This document shows positions 45,708-54,861 of a stretch of 64,000 nucleotides of DNA, in pieces. The stretch lies in assembly GCF_910593785.1 (NCBI RefSeq), contig NZ_CAJVAP010000002.1, forward strand, positions 1 to 64,000, read 5' to 3'. A model generated the notes under the pieces. That model was not told the origin of the DNA and ran no database searches. It saw only the letters and a list, made by a program, of their open reading frames with translations. The position numbers and the translations under genes were made by a program. The DNA is from Leucobacter soli (GTDB taxonomy: Bacteria > Actinomycetota > Actinomycetes > Actinomycetales > Microbacteriaceae). Position 1 is the stretch's first letter; each line of letters starts with the position of its first letter.

Positions 45708-45713
45708 TAGGGT
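45708..45713 (+). promoter_or_regulatory. Putative -10 hexamer TAGGGT of clgR
   Basis: TAGGGT would start a message near 45720 with a ~34-nt leader containing GAAGGAGGA. An imperfect palindrome CCCGC...GCGGG (45688-45707) lies just upstream and could be a control site; the link to ClgR autoregulation is a guess. Confidence 0.45.
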
Positions 45714-45753
45714 GGATGCATAGCGATGAGTTGTGCGAGAGAAGGAGGACACG

Positions 45754-46080
45754 ATGGTGCTAGTTCGTCAGGAGATCGGCGATGTGCTGCGTGACTTCCG
45801 CCTGCAGAAGGGGCGCACGCTTCGTCAGGTGGCGGGTTCCGCCAGCGTCGCTCTCGGCTACCTGAGCGAGGTCGAGCGCGGTCAGAAGGAGGCCTCGAGC
45901 GAGATCCTCGCCGCGGTCGCCGAAGCGCTCGATACGCCGCTGTCCGTGATCATGGGCGAAGTCAGTGAACGGCTGGCCATCGTCGAGGGACTCAGCGTCC
46001 CTCTGTCGCCGCAGGTGCCGGATACGGTGCCCGCGGATCTCGTATCCGGTTTCCGCCCCGAACTGCTGGCCCGGGGCTAG
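45754..46080 (+). CDS. clgR: ClgR-like transcriptional activator (XRE family)
   Basis: A 108-residue regulator. The helix-turn-helix is at residues about 20-60 (RTLRQVAGSASVALGYLSEV, then ERGQKEASSEILAAVAEALD). Size, sequence and place between cinA and recA match ClgR, which activates Clp protease genes and, in mycobacteria, pspA and envelope-stress genes. It ends with a short hydrophobic segment, SFRPELLARG-like (here GFRPELLARG). The ATG at 45754 has GAAGGAGGA five bases upstream. A hairpin terminator follows. Confidence 0.9.
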   Translation: MVLVRQEIGDVLRDFRLQKGRTLRQVAGSASVALGYLSEVERGQKEASSEILAAVAEALDTPLSVIMGEVSERLAIVEGLSVPLSPQVPDTVPADLVSGFRPELLARG

Positions 46081-46096
46081 ATGTTGCGAACATCGC

Positions 46097-46130
46097 GAGG
46101 TGCCCGGCCGTGCGGCCGGGCACCTCTTCG
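46097..46130 (+). terminator. Terminator after clgR
   Basis: A perfect 13-bp stem (46097-46109 and 46114-46126) with a GTGC loop is followed by TTCGCTTT, 16 bp past the clgR stop. Confidence 0.8.
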
Positions 46131-46145
46131 CTTTCCGGAGCTGCC

Positions 46146-46367
46146 GTGCGTCTGAGCGAGTTCCAGCGCGCGGTGGGAGAGGAGTTCGGGCGGGCCTACT
46201 CCGGTGTGCTCTTGCGCGATCACTGGCTGACCGGACTGGGCGCGACCGCGAACGAGGCGCTCGAGCGGGGCGTCCCCCCACGCGCGGTCTGGTTCGCCCT
46301 CTGCGACGAGTTCGAGATCCCCGAGTCGCGCCGCCACGGTCGAGGACTGCTCGATCCGCGGGATTGA
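46146..46367 (+). CDS. DUF3046 protein
   Basis: A 73-residue protein matching DUF3046: RLSEFQRAVGEEFGRAYSGV at the start, then LRDHWLTGLGATANEALERG and the Val-Trp-Phe-Ala-Leu-Cys block. The GTG at 46146 gives the family's usual beginning. DUF3046 genes sit just before recA in actinobacteria; the function is unknown. It follows the clgR terminator closely, so it needs its own promoter or read-through. Confidence 0.88.
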   Translation: MRLSEFQRAVGEEFGRAYSGVLLRDHWLTGLGATANEALERGVPPRAVWFALCDEFEIPESRRHGRGLLDPRD

Positions 46368-46444
46368 GTCCGCGCGCGAGTCGTCACCGGCGACGGTGCC
46401 GCCGCCCGGGATCACCCGGCCCGACGACACGCCGCTCCAGCGTT

Positions 46445-46460
46445 TCGAATATGTGTTCGA
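46445..46460 (+). promoter_or_regulatory. SOS box (LexA site) of recA
   Basis: TCGAATATGTGTTCGA differs from the actinobacterial/Bacillus consensus TCGAAC-N4-GTTCGA at one position. It overlaps the -35 region (TTCGAA, 46444-46449) of a promoter whose -10 is TATGCT (46468-46473, 18-bp spacer), so LexA would block recA transcription. The message has a leader of about 170 nt. Confidence 0.85.
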
Positions 46461-46649
46461 ATCGGCGTATGCTCGCTCACAGGTGAGCCGAGAGAGTCAG
46501 TTCTCCACAGATTTCGCTTTCCGACGACGAATGTCGGAGGTGCCGTCTAGGGTCTGAATCACCGGCCACCGCGCCTTGTCGACGGGCAACCGCATCGACA
46601 GCAGGTAGGCAGCAACCGGCGATTTCCGCCCAGAACGAAGGAGCCTCAG

Positions 46650-47720
<1,071 letters not shown>

Positions 47721-47731
47721 CGAGGGTCGCG

Positions 47732-48529
47732 ATGGCCGTGCGCTTCCTCCCATCGCCGGGATCCGACGCCGGATCTCCGCAGCCCGATCGGAGCGACCTC
47801 GCCGAAGTGATCGACCTGCGCAGCCGATTGACCCGTCGGGACGCCGCCGAGAACGGTGCTGCTGCACGCGCCCTCGCGGACATCGCCTCTGCAGCAGATG
47901 CCTCTGAAGCAGATATTTCTGCAGCAGATGCCCCTGCAGCAGACATTTCTGAAGCAGAGGCCTCTGCAGGGGCGATCGACGATGTCCTGAATCCGCCGGA
48001 ACTGAGCGGGGGCCCGGAGGCCCCCACGCGTACCGCGACCGAGGACGGAGTGCGACTGCTGGCACGCAAGGCACGATCGACCGGAGAGTTCCGCCGGGAA
48101 CTGATCGGGCTCGGCCACGACGTGCAGGAGGCGGAGGCCGTCGCGCTGGAGTTCGAGAGCAGTCTGTACCTCGACGATCTCGGCTTGGCCCGGACCGTCG
48201 CGCAGGGTCTGCGCGAGCGCAAGCGGGCGAGTCGCATGCAGATCAGGATGAAACTGCGCGAGCGCCTCCTGCCCGACGGGGTGATCGAGGAAGCGCTGGG
48301 CGAACTCGACGAGGACGAGGAAGGCGAACTGCTCATCGCTGCGGCCGAGGCACGAGCCGCGCGACTCGGCGGGCTGGATCGCCAGACCGCCGAGCGGCGA
48401 CTCCTCGGCTTCCTCGCGCGTCGCGGCTGGTCCGGGGAGCGGGCCGCCCGCGCGGCCTGCGAGGCGCTCGACCGCGGCCCCTCCGCTGATTCCTCGGAGC
48501 CGGGGCGCGGCCCGGTCAGGTTCCGCTGA
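47732..48529 (+). CDS. recX: Regulatory protein RecX with repeat-bearing N-terminal extension
   Basis: A 265-residue protein; RecX binds RecA filaments and limits their activity. The RecX core occupies residues about 105-250 (LLARKARSTGEFRRELIGLG, then ARTVAQGLRERKRASRMQIR and LLGFLARRGWSGERAARAACEAL). The first ~105 residues are an extension, and its part at residues 55-79 is built from five 5-residue units of the type ADxSx, encoded by a 15-bp tandem repeat with A/T-richer codons than the rest. The ATG at 47732 is the first in frame after recA. It converges with the rhamnosidase gene; the 48 bp between hold no clear terminator. Confidence 0.92.
   Translation: MAVRFLPSPGSDAGSPQPDRSDLAEVIDLRSRLTRRDAAENGAAARALADIASAADASEADISAADAPAADISEAEASAGAIDDVLNPPELSGGPEAPTRTATEDGVRLLARKARSTGEFRRELIGLGHDVQEAEAVALEFESSLYLDDLGLARTVAQGLRERKRASRMQIRMKLRERLLPDGVIEEALGELDEDEEGELLIAAAEARAARLGGLDRQTAERRLLGFLARRGWSGERAARAACEALDRGPSADSSEPGRGPVRFR
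47894..47968 (+). repeat. Five 15-bp tandem repeats inside recX
   Basis: Units start at 47894, 47909, 47924, 47939 and 47954 with the consensus GCAGAYNYYTCTGMA. Most units are nearly palindromic (GCAGA...TCTGC), so the RNA can form several alternative short hairpins. The period is five codons and the reading frame stays open. Confidence 0.85.
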
Positions 48530-48577
48530 GCGCCCGATCGGATTCGGCCGAGCGCCCAGTGGCGTCCCTCGATGGCG

Positions 48578-51500
48578 CTACTTGACGACGATCTTGTAGC
48601 GCGCGGTCTTGCCCCCTGCCTTGACCGCGACATACGTCGTGCCGGTGGTCTTGGCGACCAGACGGCCGGCCTTGTCGACCCTGACCACTCCGGGCTTCGA
48701 TGACGAGTACGTCACCTTCACCCCGGTGGCCCGGCTCGACGAGTACGTTCCGGTGATGTAGGCCACCTGACCCGTCTTCATGCTCTTCGGGGGAGCGGCA
48801 CTCACCTTCGTGACCTTCGACTTCGGCTTCTTCTTCACCACCTTCACCGTGATGCTCTTCGACAGCCGCTTCCCGGCGGCATTCCGCTCGTTCGTCGTCA
48901 CCGTGATCTTCGCCGTGCCGGTCTTCTTCGCCGTGATCCTGCCCGCCGAGTTCACGGTCGCGATCCTGGTGTTGGAAGACGTCCACTTGGTCTTCCCCGA
49001 GTAGGCGGCGCGCCCATTGCTGTAGTAGACGCCGTCCTCGAGCCTGAACGTCTTCCCCTTCACCAGCTGCAGCTTCAACTGGTTCAGCTTGATCCGCTTG
49101 ACGTGGACGGGGCTCGGCTGCGGCGCCTTCGCGACCTCCAGCCCGGCCAGCGCCGTACCCAGCTCCACGGCCGCGGCGTCGATCTGCTCCTGATCGGCGG
49201 ACTCGTCGTCGAGCACCTGCGCTGCGCCGGCGAGGGCGGTCTGCAGCGCGGACCACGATGCCGCGGTGTACTGCCCATCCGTGTTCGACATCGTGCTCAC
49301 GCTTTCGTGGAGCGCGCGCAGAACCGTCTTGCTGGGCTCCGGCTCGACGACGGGCGAGAGCTCCAGGCCGGAGATCGCCTGCTGCAGGGCGGTCAGCGCC
49401 TCGTCCACCTCCTCCTGGGTGCGGTCGTCGCGATCGTCGAGGACGGCCTTCGCGTTCGCCAGTGCGGTGCGGAAGGCGTCCGCGGTGGCATCGGTGAACC
49501 CCCCAAGGCTGTCGACGAGTCCGTCGGACGCCTCGACGAGGGCATCCAGTGCCGTCGTGTCCGCGGCGACGGCGAAGGTGCCGGTCGCGGTCAGCGTCCG
49601 CGTTCCCACCGAGAGATCATCGATGTAGTAGCGGGCGTCGGTGCTGCCGGTGCGGATGCCGATCGTCCCCTGGGCGTAGGCGTCCGAGGTCCAGGTGTCC
49701 ACCAGCTTCCCGTTGATGTAGGTCATGAACCGGTCGCCCTCGGTCGCGATCGCGATCCGATTGGCGGTGCCCGCCGGGTTCACGTTCGAGATGGTGACGG
49801 GTGAGGTCTCCGCGATCCCCGCGCCCCGCTTCAGGTTGTTCGACGAGAACACCTGCCAGTAGTAGTTCTCGCCCGGCGGTGTGTTGGTCCGCGCCCGGAG
49901 CAGGAGCGGAATGCCGTCGCCGAGCGGATTGGTGGACGTGCCCGCCACCGCCTCGCCGGTGAAGGTGACGATGTAGTCGGTCCAGTCAGAGCCGATGGCG
50001 AGCATCGAGTTCTTCGACTTGTCCACGAACAGTCGTCCGTCGACCACGGACGGATTCGACGGGCCGGAGGTGAACGGGTTCACTCCGTCGTCGAAGTCGC
50101 TCGACCACAGCTCGGTGATCTCGAACGCCGAGAAGTCGAAGTCCGGGGCCAGATCCTCGAAGTGCTGCCTGGTCTGCGCGTTCAGGCTGAACGTGCCGGG
50201 TCGCAGCACTCGGACGCTTCCGTCGGGGCGTACCTCGGCCACCGTGGGATCGGACGAGGTGAAGGTGGCGTCGGTGAACGCGATCTCCGAGCCGTCGTCG
50301 GCGATGCCGACGAGCTCCGGCGTATAGAGGTCCCCGACCGCCGCGAGCGTCGCCTGCACCTCGAGCCGAGTGATCTTCGGCTTCGGGCCGACGCGCACGC
50401 GTACCGTGGCGAAGCCGGTCCGGCCGCCCTGGGTGACAGTCGCCTTGATCGTGACCTCGCCTTCTGCGACGCCGGTCACCACGCCCGACGCATCGACCGT
50501 CGCGATCGCGGGATCGCTGCTCTCGTAGACGATCTCGGCGTCGCTCAGGTCGGGCTCCGCCTCGGTCTCGTCGGTGACTGCGAGCTCGGTAGCCAGCGTC
50601 CGGCCCGCGACCACGGTGTCCGCGGCCGGCGTGAGGGTCACATGGTACAGCTGCGCGCCTTCGGCGGACAGCGCCACCGTATGGTGACCCGATCCGAGCT
50701 CCACGGAGAGGTAGGCGCCATCGCGGGTGCCCGCGACGACCGTTCCGTCGACCTCGAGGTTCACGAAGCCGGTGTTGGCCGCCGGCAGTGCGACCGTGGC
50801 CTTCGTGTTGGCCGGCACGTCGACGGCGGCGGAGAAGAGCGTCGACGTGTTGTCGAAGGACGCCCCCACCGCGCCGCGGAGGGTCGGGACCGTGATCTCG
50901 GCGGTTCCGACCTCGCCCGGCTGGAACTTGACGGTGAACTCCTCGTAGGCCGGCCTGGTCGGGTTGATCCCGAACATGCCGTGGGCGATCGCCGCGCCCG
51001 GCGCCGCGCCCCAGGGATGCGACATCGTCATGTTGCTCTTCAGTGACGGGTCCCAGGCCTCGGGCGAGATCGTCGCCTTCAGGACGTCCAGGACATGCGC
51101 GAAGGTGCGCCGGTCGCCTGAATCCGGGTTCAGCAGGAAGCGCAGGCCGGTGTCGCCGCCGTCGCCCTGGAACAGTCCACGCAGGACGAAGTAGGACGAG
51201 TAGATGGATCCCTTGAATCCGCCCTGGCCAGCGAGGAACGCGGTCAGCTTCTCGGCCATCTCCGGGGAGTCGTAGATGCCGTACGCGAGCGCGTAGGCCG
51301 TGCTGTGCTGCGCGAAGTGGGTCGAGACGGTGCCGTCATCCTTCATGTGATCGGCGAAGGCGCCGACCGCGGGATCGTAGAGGTGTTCGATCATGCTCGC
51401 TCTGATCGTCTCCGCTCGCTCCTGCCACAGCTCCTGGTCCGCCGTGTGCCCGGTGACGCCTGCGATCCCCGCCATCGCCTCGGCCGCACCGACGTAGATG

Positions 51501-54500
51501 GCGTTGTACGGCGTGCTGTAGCCGGGGTTCGGGGCCACGTAGCCGTCCTGTTCGCCGGTGGGCCAGTCGACGAGCACGCGGTTGCCCGAGCCGGTGTCGC
51601 CGACCGTGCGCACGAGGCCGTCCGCTGGGACGAAGGTGCCCGAGGCCGAGGTGTTCGTCGACGGGTTCAGCTTCGCCGCGATCTTCGCGTAGTACTCGTC
51701 CAGCGAGTCCGCGTTGCCCGTGTAGAGGTACTCGAGCCAGGCGCCCTCGACCGAGAAGAGCTTGTACTCCGCCGGCCAGGTCTGGTTGTCGATGAGGTAC
51801 TCTCCGGAGTGCCGTGCGAGCGAGTAGTCGGCGCTCACGGCGCTGGAGGCCTCCAGGTTCACCACCAGGTCGCCCTCGTAGGCCCCCCGCTCGCGTGCCT
51901 GCGAGTCGACCCAGAGATCCTGGTTGGTCGCCTGCATCGAGTACTTCGTGTACTCGTACAGTCGCTCCAGGAACTCGTCGGAGGAGCTGAAGCTCGACGC
52001 GTCCTCGTCGAACGCCGTGCGCATGGCCCAGCCGCGCACCATGTCGGCGGTGATCGGCACCGGGGAGTTCTCGATCTGGATGTAGCGGAAGTTCTTCATC
52101 AGGTAGGTCCGCAGCGTCTGCTCGCCCGCCTTCAGGTTCCAGGTCTCCTGGTAGATGGGGTAGGAGCCGGAGCCTGCGCCACCCATCCGGATCGAGCCGT
52201 CCGCGTTCAGGTTCTCGGCGTACTTCACCGTGATCGCCCGTGCGGCGGGGGAGTCGATCGCGAGTTCCAGGGAGCCGATGATCTCCTTCTCGAGGGTCAC
52301 CACGTAGGTGCCGGATCCGCGGTCCTCGACCGATGCGGCGGGCATCCAGTGGCGTTCGGTGTTCTCGGAGTTGAACGGGGTCAGCACTCGCGAGCCGTTG
52401 ACCGCGCTCGAGGTCCGCACGGGGTGCCAGGTGGCGTCCTCGTCGAAGCCGGTGTCGTCGAAGCCGAACGGGTATTCCTTCGCCACCAGGTTCTCGAGGT
52501 GCTGATCGTAGTATGCGCCGTTCTTCGTCTGCAGCACGTCGCCGAAGACGGGGGTGCCGTCCTTCGCGTGCCAGTCGGCGGCGTCGCGAGCGGAGTTGGC
52601 GAGCACCTGCTTGGTGCCGTCCGACCGCCAGACCGTCAGCTGCAGGAGGACGGCGCGCGCGGCGTCCCGGTTGTAGGCCATCGAGGCGATCACGTTCTCG
52701 CCGTCGCGCAGCAGCTCGGTGACGTCGTACGAGTTGTAGTACTGGAGCGACCCGGACGGGGCGTTCGTGTGATTCCGGGCCGGATAGGTGCCGAGCGCCT
52801 CGCCGTTCACGAACAGGTCGGCCATCGAGCTCAGGGTCGACTGCGTGTTGTACCCGGTCGCCGAGACGACGGCCCGCTCGATATCGTCGGCGCCCTCCAG
52901 CTCGAAGGCGTGCCGGAGGAACATGAACTTCGGGAAGATCGTGGAGCTCGACTGCTGCACCCCGATCGTCGTTCCCGGGAAGTCCGCGGACTCGCCCGGC
53001 TCGAGGCTCTGCATGTCCTCGGCGTAGAGGTACGCGCCCGTGTCGAGGTTCTGGACGACGAGGTTGTCGACCAGTCCGCTCTCGCTGTTGCCGGTGCGCA
53101 GCCCGATCGTGCCGGCGGTCGCGCTGCTGTTCGTGACGGTGCCCACCAATGCGCCGTCGATGTAGGTCCGGATCGTGCTTCCCCGCGCTTCGATCCGGAT
53201 GTGGAACCAGGCGTTCGGAGTCAGCGTGCCGGTGGCCAGGGTCGGCGATGCGGGGTTCGCCGGGGTCGCGCCGGCGTAGTCGCGCCCGGCGTGGTAGTTG
53301 AGGGTGTTGTTGGAGGGCTTGAACTGCCACATGTAGTTCTGGGCGCCGTTGTCGCGGAAGACGATCCCCAGCGCGGTGGCGGTCTTGAGATCGGCGTCGA
53401 TCGCGTAGTCCGTCCACTCGCTCGCTGCGGCGGGCGCGAGGCTGCCGGGCCGGTCGGGCTGGCCGGTGCCCGAGACGGCATCCTCGACGAGCGAGAGCAC
53501 GGCGCCGCCCGATTGACCGGTCGGGACGTTCAGGTAGCCGTTGCCGTCGCTGCTCCCGACGCCGATGCCCCCGGTGTAACCGGCGCTGCCGGTGCTCGCG
53601 CTGAAATCGTCGGCATAGAGCGTCTTGCCCGTGCTGACGTTGCGCACCACGATGTTGTCGACCCGCCCGCTCTCGGTGCTGCCAGTGCGGAATCCGATCG
53701 TTCCCGAGGCCGAGTGGGTCACGGTGCGGGTGTCTACGAGGGTGTCGTTCACGTAGGTGGTGACCACGTTGTTGATCGCGACGATCTTCACGCGCACCCA
53801 CGTGTTCGCCGGAATCGTCGCCGGTGCGCAGCCGAGCTTCGCGTAGGCGGTGCCGGTGTGGGCGCACACCTGGTTGGCGTCGGTCCCGATTCCGGACGAC
53901 CGGAACTGCCACATGTAGTCCGTGCCGCCCGCGCGGCGGAAGACCACGCCGAGGGCGTTCGCCGTGAAGATGTCGGCCTCGACGGAGTAGTTGGTCCACT
54001 CGCTCGCGGACGCGGGGGAGAGCGTTGCGGGGGTCTCCGCCGGTGCCTGGCCGGATCCGGATCCCGTCGACAGGTCCAGGAGGGAGCCCGGCGCGCTCAG
54101 CGAGGCGGGGACCTCGAGCATGCGGTTGGCGTCGTCTCCGGTCTGATCCTCGGTGTGCTGCAGCCAGGCGCCGCGGGTGTCCGCCCACGAGATCGCCGTG
54201 TTGAAGGGCTGCGGGGCGGAGAGCGGGCTCGCGACTCCCTCGCGGTCCTTCGTCTGGACCTGCCAGTAGTACAGCGAATCCTCGTCGAGCACATCCGCGA
54301 TCCCCGGGATCTCGACGGAACTCGACTGCGTCGACTCCTCCCAGCCGGTGTCGTGGACGTACTGCTCGGCGGCGACGTCGGCGGCGCTCGCCGCGATCAC
54401 GATCCGATACGCGGTCTGCCGCTCGTCCGAGTCGGGATCGCCCACCACCCAGGAGAGCGAGGGCTCGGTGGTGTCGATGACGACGGGATCCGTCAGCAGT

Positions 54501-54679
54501 TCCGTGCGCAGACCCGTGGGCGCCGTCGGAGCCCGGTTGTCCGCGGCAGCCGCGGGCGCCGCGGAGGCGACCGAACCGGAGAGCACGAGGGCCGCTCCGA
54601 CGAGCAGCGAGGTCGCAGCTGTTCCGAGCCGACTGGGGGCGCCGCCCCGGGTCCGTGCGCGAGTCGAGCCAACCGTCAT
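48578..54679 (-). CDS. Secreted multidomain GH78 alpha-L-rhamnosidase
   Basis: A 2033-residue exported protein. Signal peptide 1-40 (cut after ASA); Fn3-like domain (about 50-160); two LamG/concanavalin-like domains in tandem (about 190-355 and 395-565, sharing GTIGxRTGxxESG); Bac_rhamnosid N-terminal domain (about 585-765); concanavalin-like domain (about 795-890); six-hairpin catalytic domain (about 895-1280); C-terminal beta domain; two Big_2-like domains; a third LamG-like domain; two FIVAR-like helical repeats; and two Big_2-like domains at the basic C terminus. D925, E930 and D937 have the spacing of the catalytic acids of GH78, and ISPEAWD plus SHPWGAAPG fit the general-base region. 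It should release terminal L-rhamnose from plant or bacterial glycans. The ATG has AAGGGG upstream. It lies between recX and miaB, an unusual place. Confidence 0.9.
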   Translation of the reverse strand: MTVGSTRARTRGGAPSRLGTAATSLLVGAALVLSGSVASAAPAAAADNRAPTAPTGLRTELLTDPVVIDTTEPSLSWVVGDPDSDERQTAYRIVIAASAADVAAEQYVHDTGWEESTQSSSVEIPGIADVLDEDSLYYWQVQTKDREGVASPLSAPQPFNTAISWADTRGAWLQHTEDQTGDDANRMLEVPASLSAPGSLLDLSTGSGSGQAPAETPATLSPASASEWTNYSVEADIFTANALGVVFRRAGGTDYMWQFRSSGIGTDANQVCAHTGTAYAKLGCAPATIPANTWVRVKIVAINNVVTTYVNDTLVDTRTVTHSASGTIGFRTGSTESGRVDNIVVRNVSTGKTLYADDFSASTGSAGYTGGIGVGSSDGNGYLNVPTGQSGGAVLSLVEDAVSGTGQPDRPGSLAPAAASEWTDYAIDADLKTATALGIVFRDNGAQNYMWQFKPSNNTLNYHAGRDYAGATPANPASPTLATGTLTPNAWFHIRIEARGSTIRTYIDGALVGTVTNSSATAGTIGLRTGNSESGLVDNLVVQNLDTGAYLYAEDMQSLEPGESADFPGTTIGVQQSSSTIFPKFMFLRHAFELEGADDIERAVVSATGYNTQSTLSSMADLFVNGEALGTYPARNHTNAPSGSLQYYNSYDVTELLRDGENVIASMAYNRDAARAVLLQLTVWRSDGTKQVLANSARDAADWHAKDGTPVFGDVLQTKNGAYYDQHLENLVAKEYPFGFDDTGFDEDATWHPVRTSSAVNGSRVLTPFNSENTERHWMPAASVEDRGSGTYVVTLEKEIIGSLELAIDSPAARAITVKYAENLNADGSIRMGGAGSGSYPIYQETWNLKAGEQTLRTYLMKNFRYIQIENSPVPITADMVRGWAMRTAFDEDASSFSSSDEFLERLYEYTKYSMQATNQDLWVDSQARERGAYEGDLVVNLEASSAVSADYSLARHSGEYLIDNQTWPAEYKLFSVEGAWLEYLYTGNADSLDEYYAKIAAKLNPSTNTSASGTFVPADGLVRTVGDTGSGNRVLVDWPTGEQDGYVAPNPGYSTPYNAIYVGAAEAMAGIAGVTGHTADQELWQERAETIRASMIEHLYDPAVGAFADHMKDDGTVSTHFAQHSTAYALAYGIYDSPEMAEKLTAFLAGQGGFKGSIYSSYFVLRGLFQGDGGDTGLRFLLNPDSGDRRTFAHVLDVLKATISPEAWDPSLKSNMTMSHPWGAAPGAAIAHGMFGINPTRPAYEEFTVKFQPGEVGTAEITVPTLRGAVGASFDNTSTLFSAAVDVPANTKATVALPAANTGFVNLEVDGTVVAGTRDGAYLSVELGSGHHTVALSAEGAQLYHVTLTPAADTVVAGRTLATELAVTDETEAEPDLSDAEIVYESSDPAIATVDASGVVTGVAEGEVTIKATVTQGGRTGFATVRVRVGPKPKITRLEVQATLAAVGDLYTPELVGIADDGSEIAFTDATFTSSDPTVAEVRPDGSVRVLRPGTFSLNAQTRQHFEDLAPDFDFSAFEITELWSSDFDDGVNPFTSGPSNPSVVDGRLFVDKSKNSMLAIGSDWTDYIVTFTGEAVAGTSTNPLGDGIPLLLRARTNTPPGENYYWQVFSSNNLKRGAGIAETSPVTISNVNPAGTANRIAIATEGDRFMTYINGKLVDTWTSDAYAQGTIGIRTGSTDARYYIDDLSVGTRTLTATGTFAVAADTTALDALVEASDGLVDSLGGFTDATADAFRTALANAKAVLDDRDDRTQEEVDEALTALQQAISGLELSPVVEPEPSKTVLRALHESVSTMSNTDGQYTAASWSALQTALAGAAQVLDDESADQEQIDAAAVELGTALAGLEVAKAPQPSPVHVKRIKLNQLKLQLVKGKTFRLEDGVYYSNGRAAYSGKTKWTSSNTRIATVNSAGRITAKKTGTAKITVTTNERNAAGKRLSKSITVKVVKKKPKSKVTKVSAAPPKSMKTGQVAYITGTYSSSRATGVKVTYSSSKPGVVRVDKAGRLVAKTTGTTYVAVKAGGKTARYKIVVK

Positions 54680-54753
54680 CCTGATCCCCTTTGATCTATG
54701 AACCGCAATCGTTTTCGTCGCGCATGTCGAGTGACGCAGATGCCGAAACAGGT

Positions 54754-54769
54754 ATTGAAACGTTTCAAT
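54754..54769 (-). promoter_or_regulatory. LacI-type operator before the rhamnosidase gene
   Basis: ATTGAAACGTTTCAAT is a perfect 16-bp palindrome with the central CG typical of LacI/GalR operators (core GAAACGTTTC). It lies 75 bp upstream of the rhamnosidase start and 93 bp upstream of miaB. A weaker relative, GAAAACGATTGC, is found on the minus strand near 54703-54714. No LacI-family gene is in the window. Confidence 0.75.
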
Positions 54770-54848
54770 GCGTACGAATTGGTTCAGTATATGCAGGTCC
54801 CGGGCACCCGTGTCAACCGTCGGCAGGGGTCGTGTCGGATCTCGTCGG

Positions 54849-54854
54849 TAGAAT
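54849..54854 (+). promoter_or_regulatory. -10 hexamer TAGAAT of miaB
   Basis: TAGAAT ends 7 nt before the ATG at 54862, the leaderless spacing, and decides this start over upstream in-frame codons. Confidence 0.55.
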
Positions 54855-54861
54855 CGACCCC

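Noticed and set aside
47894-47968. recX repeat array as a CRISPR array
   Set aside because: Units are 15 bp, directly adjacent, without spacers, and stay in frame inside a gene; no cas genes are present.
51305-54694. A 1129-codon open frame on the plus strand opposite the rhamnosidase
   Set aside because: It is the mirror of the well-supported GH78 gene, with biased Val/Arg/Gly composition and no known domain.
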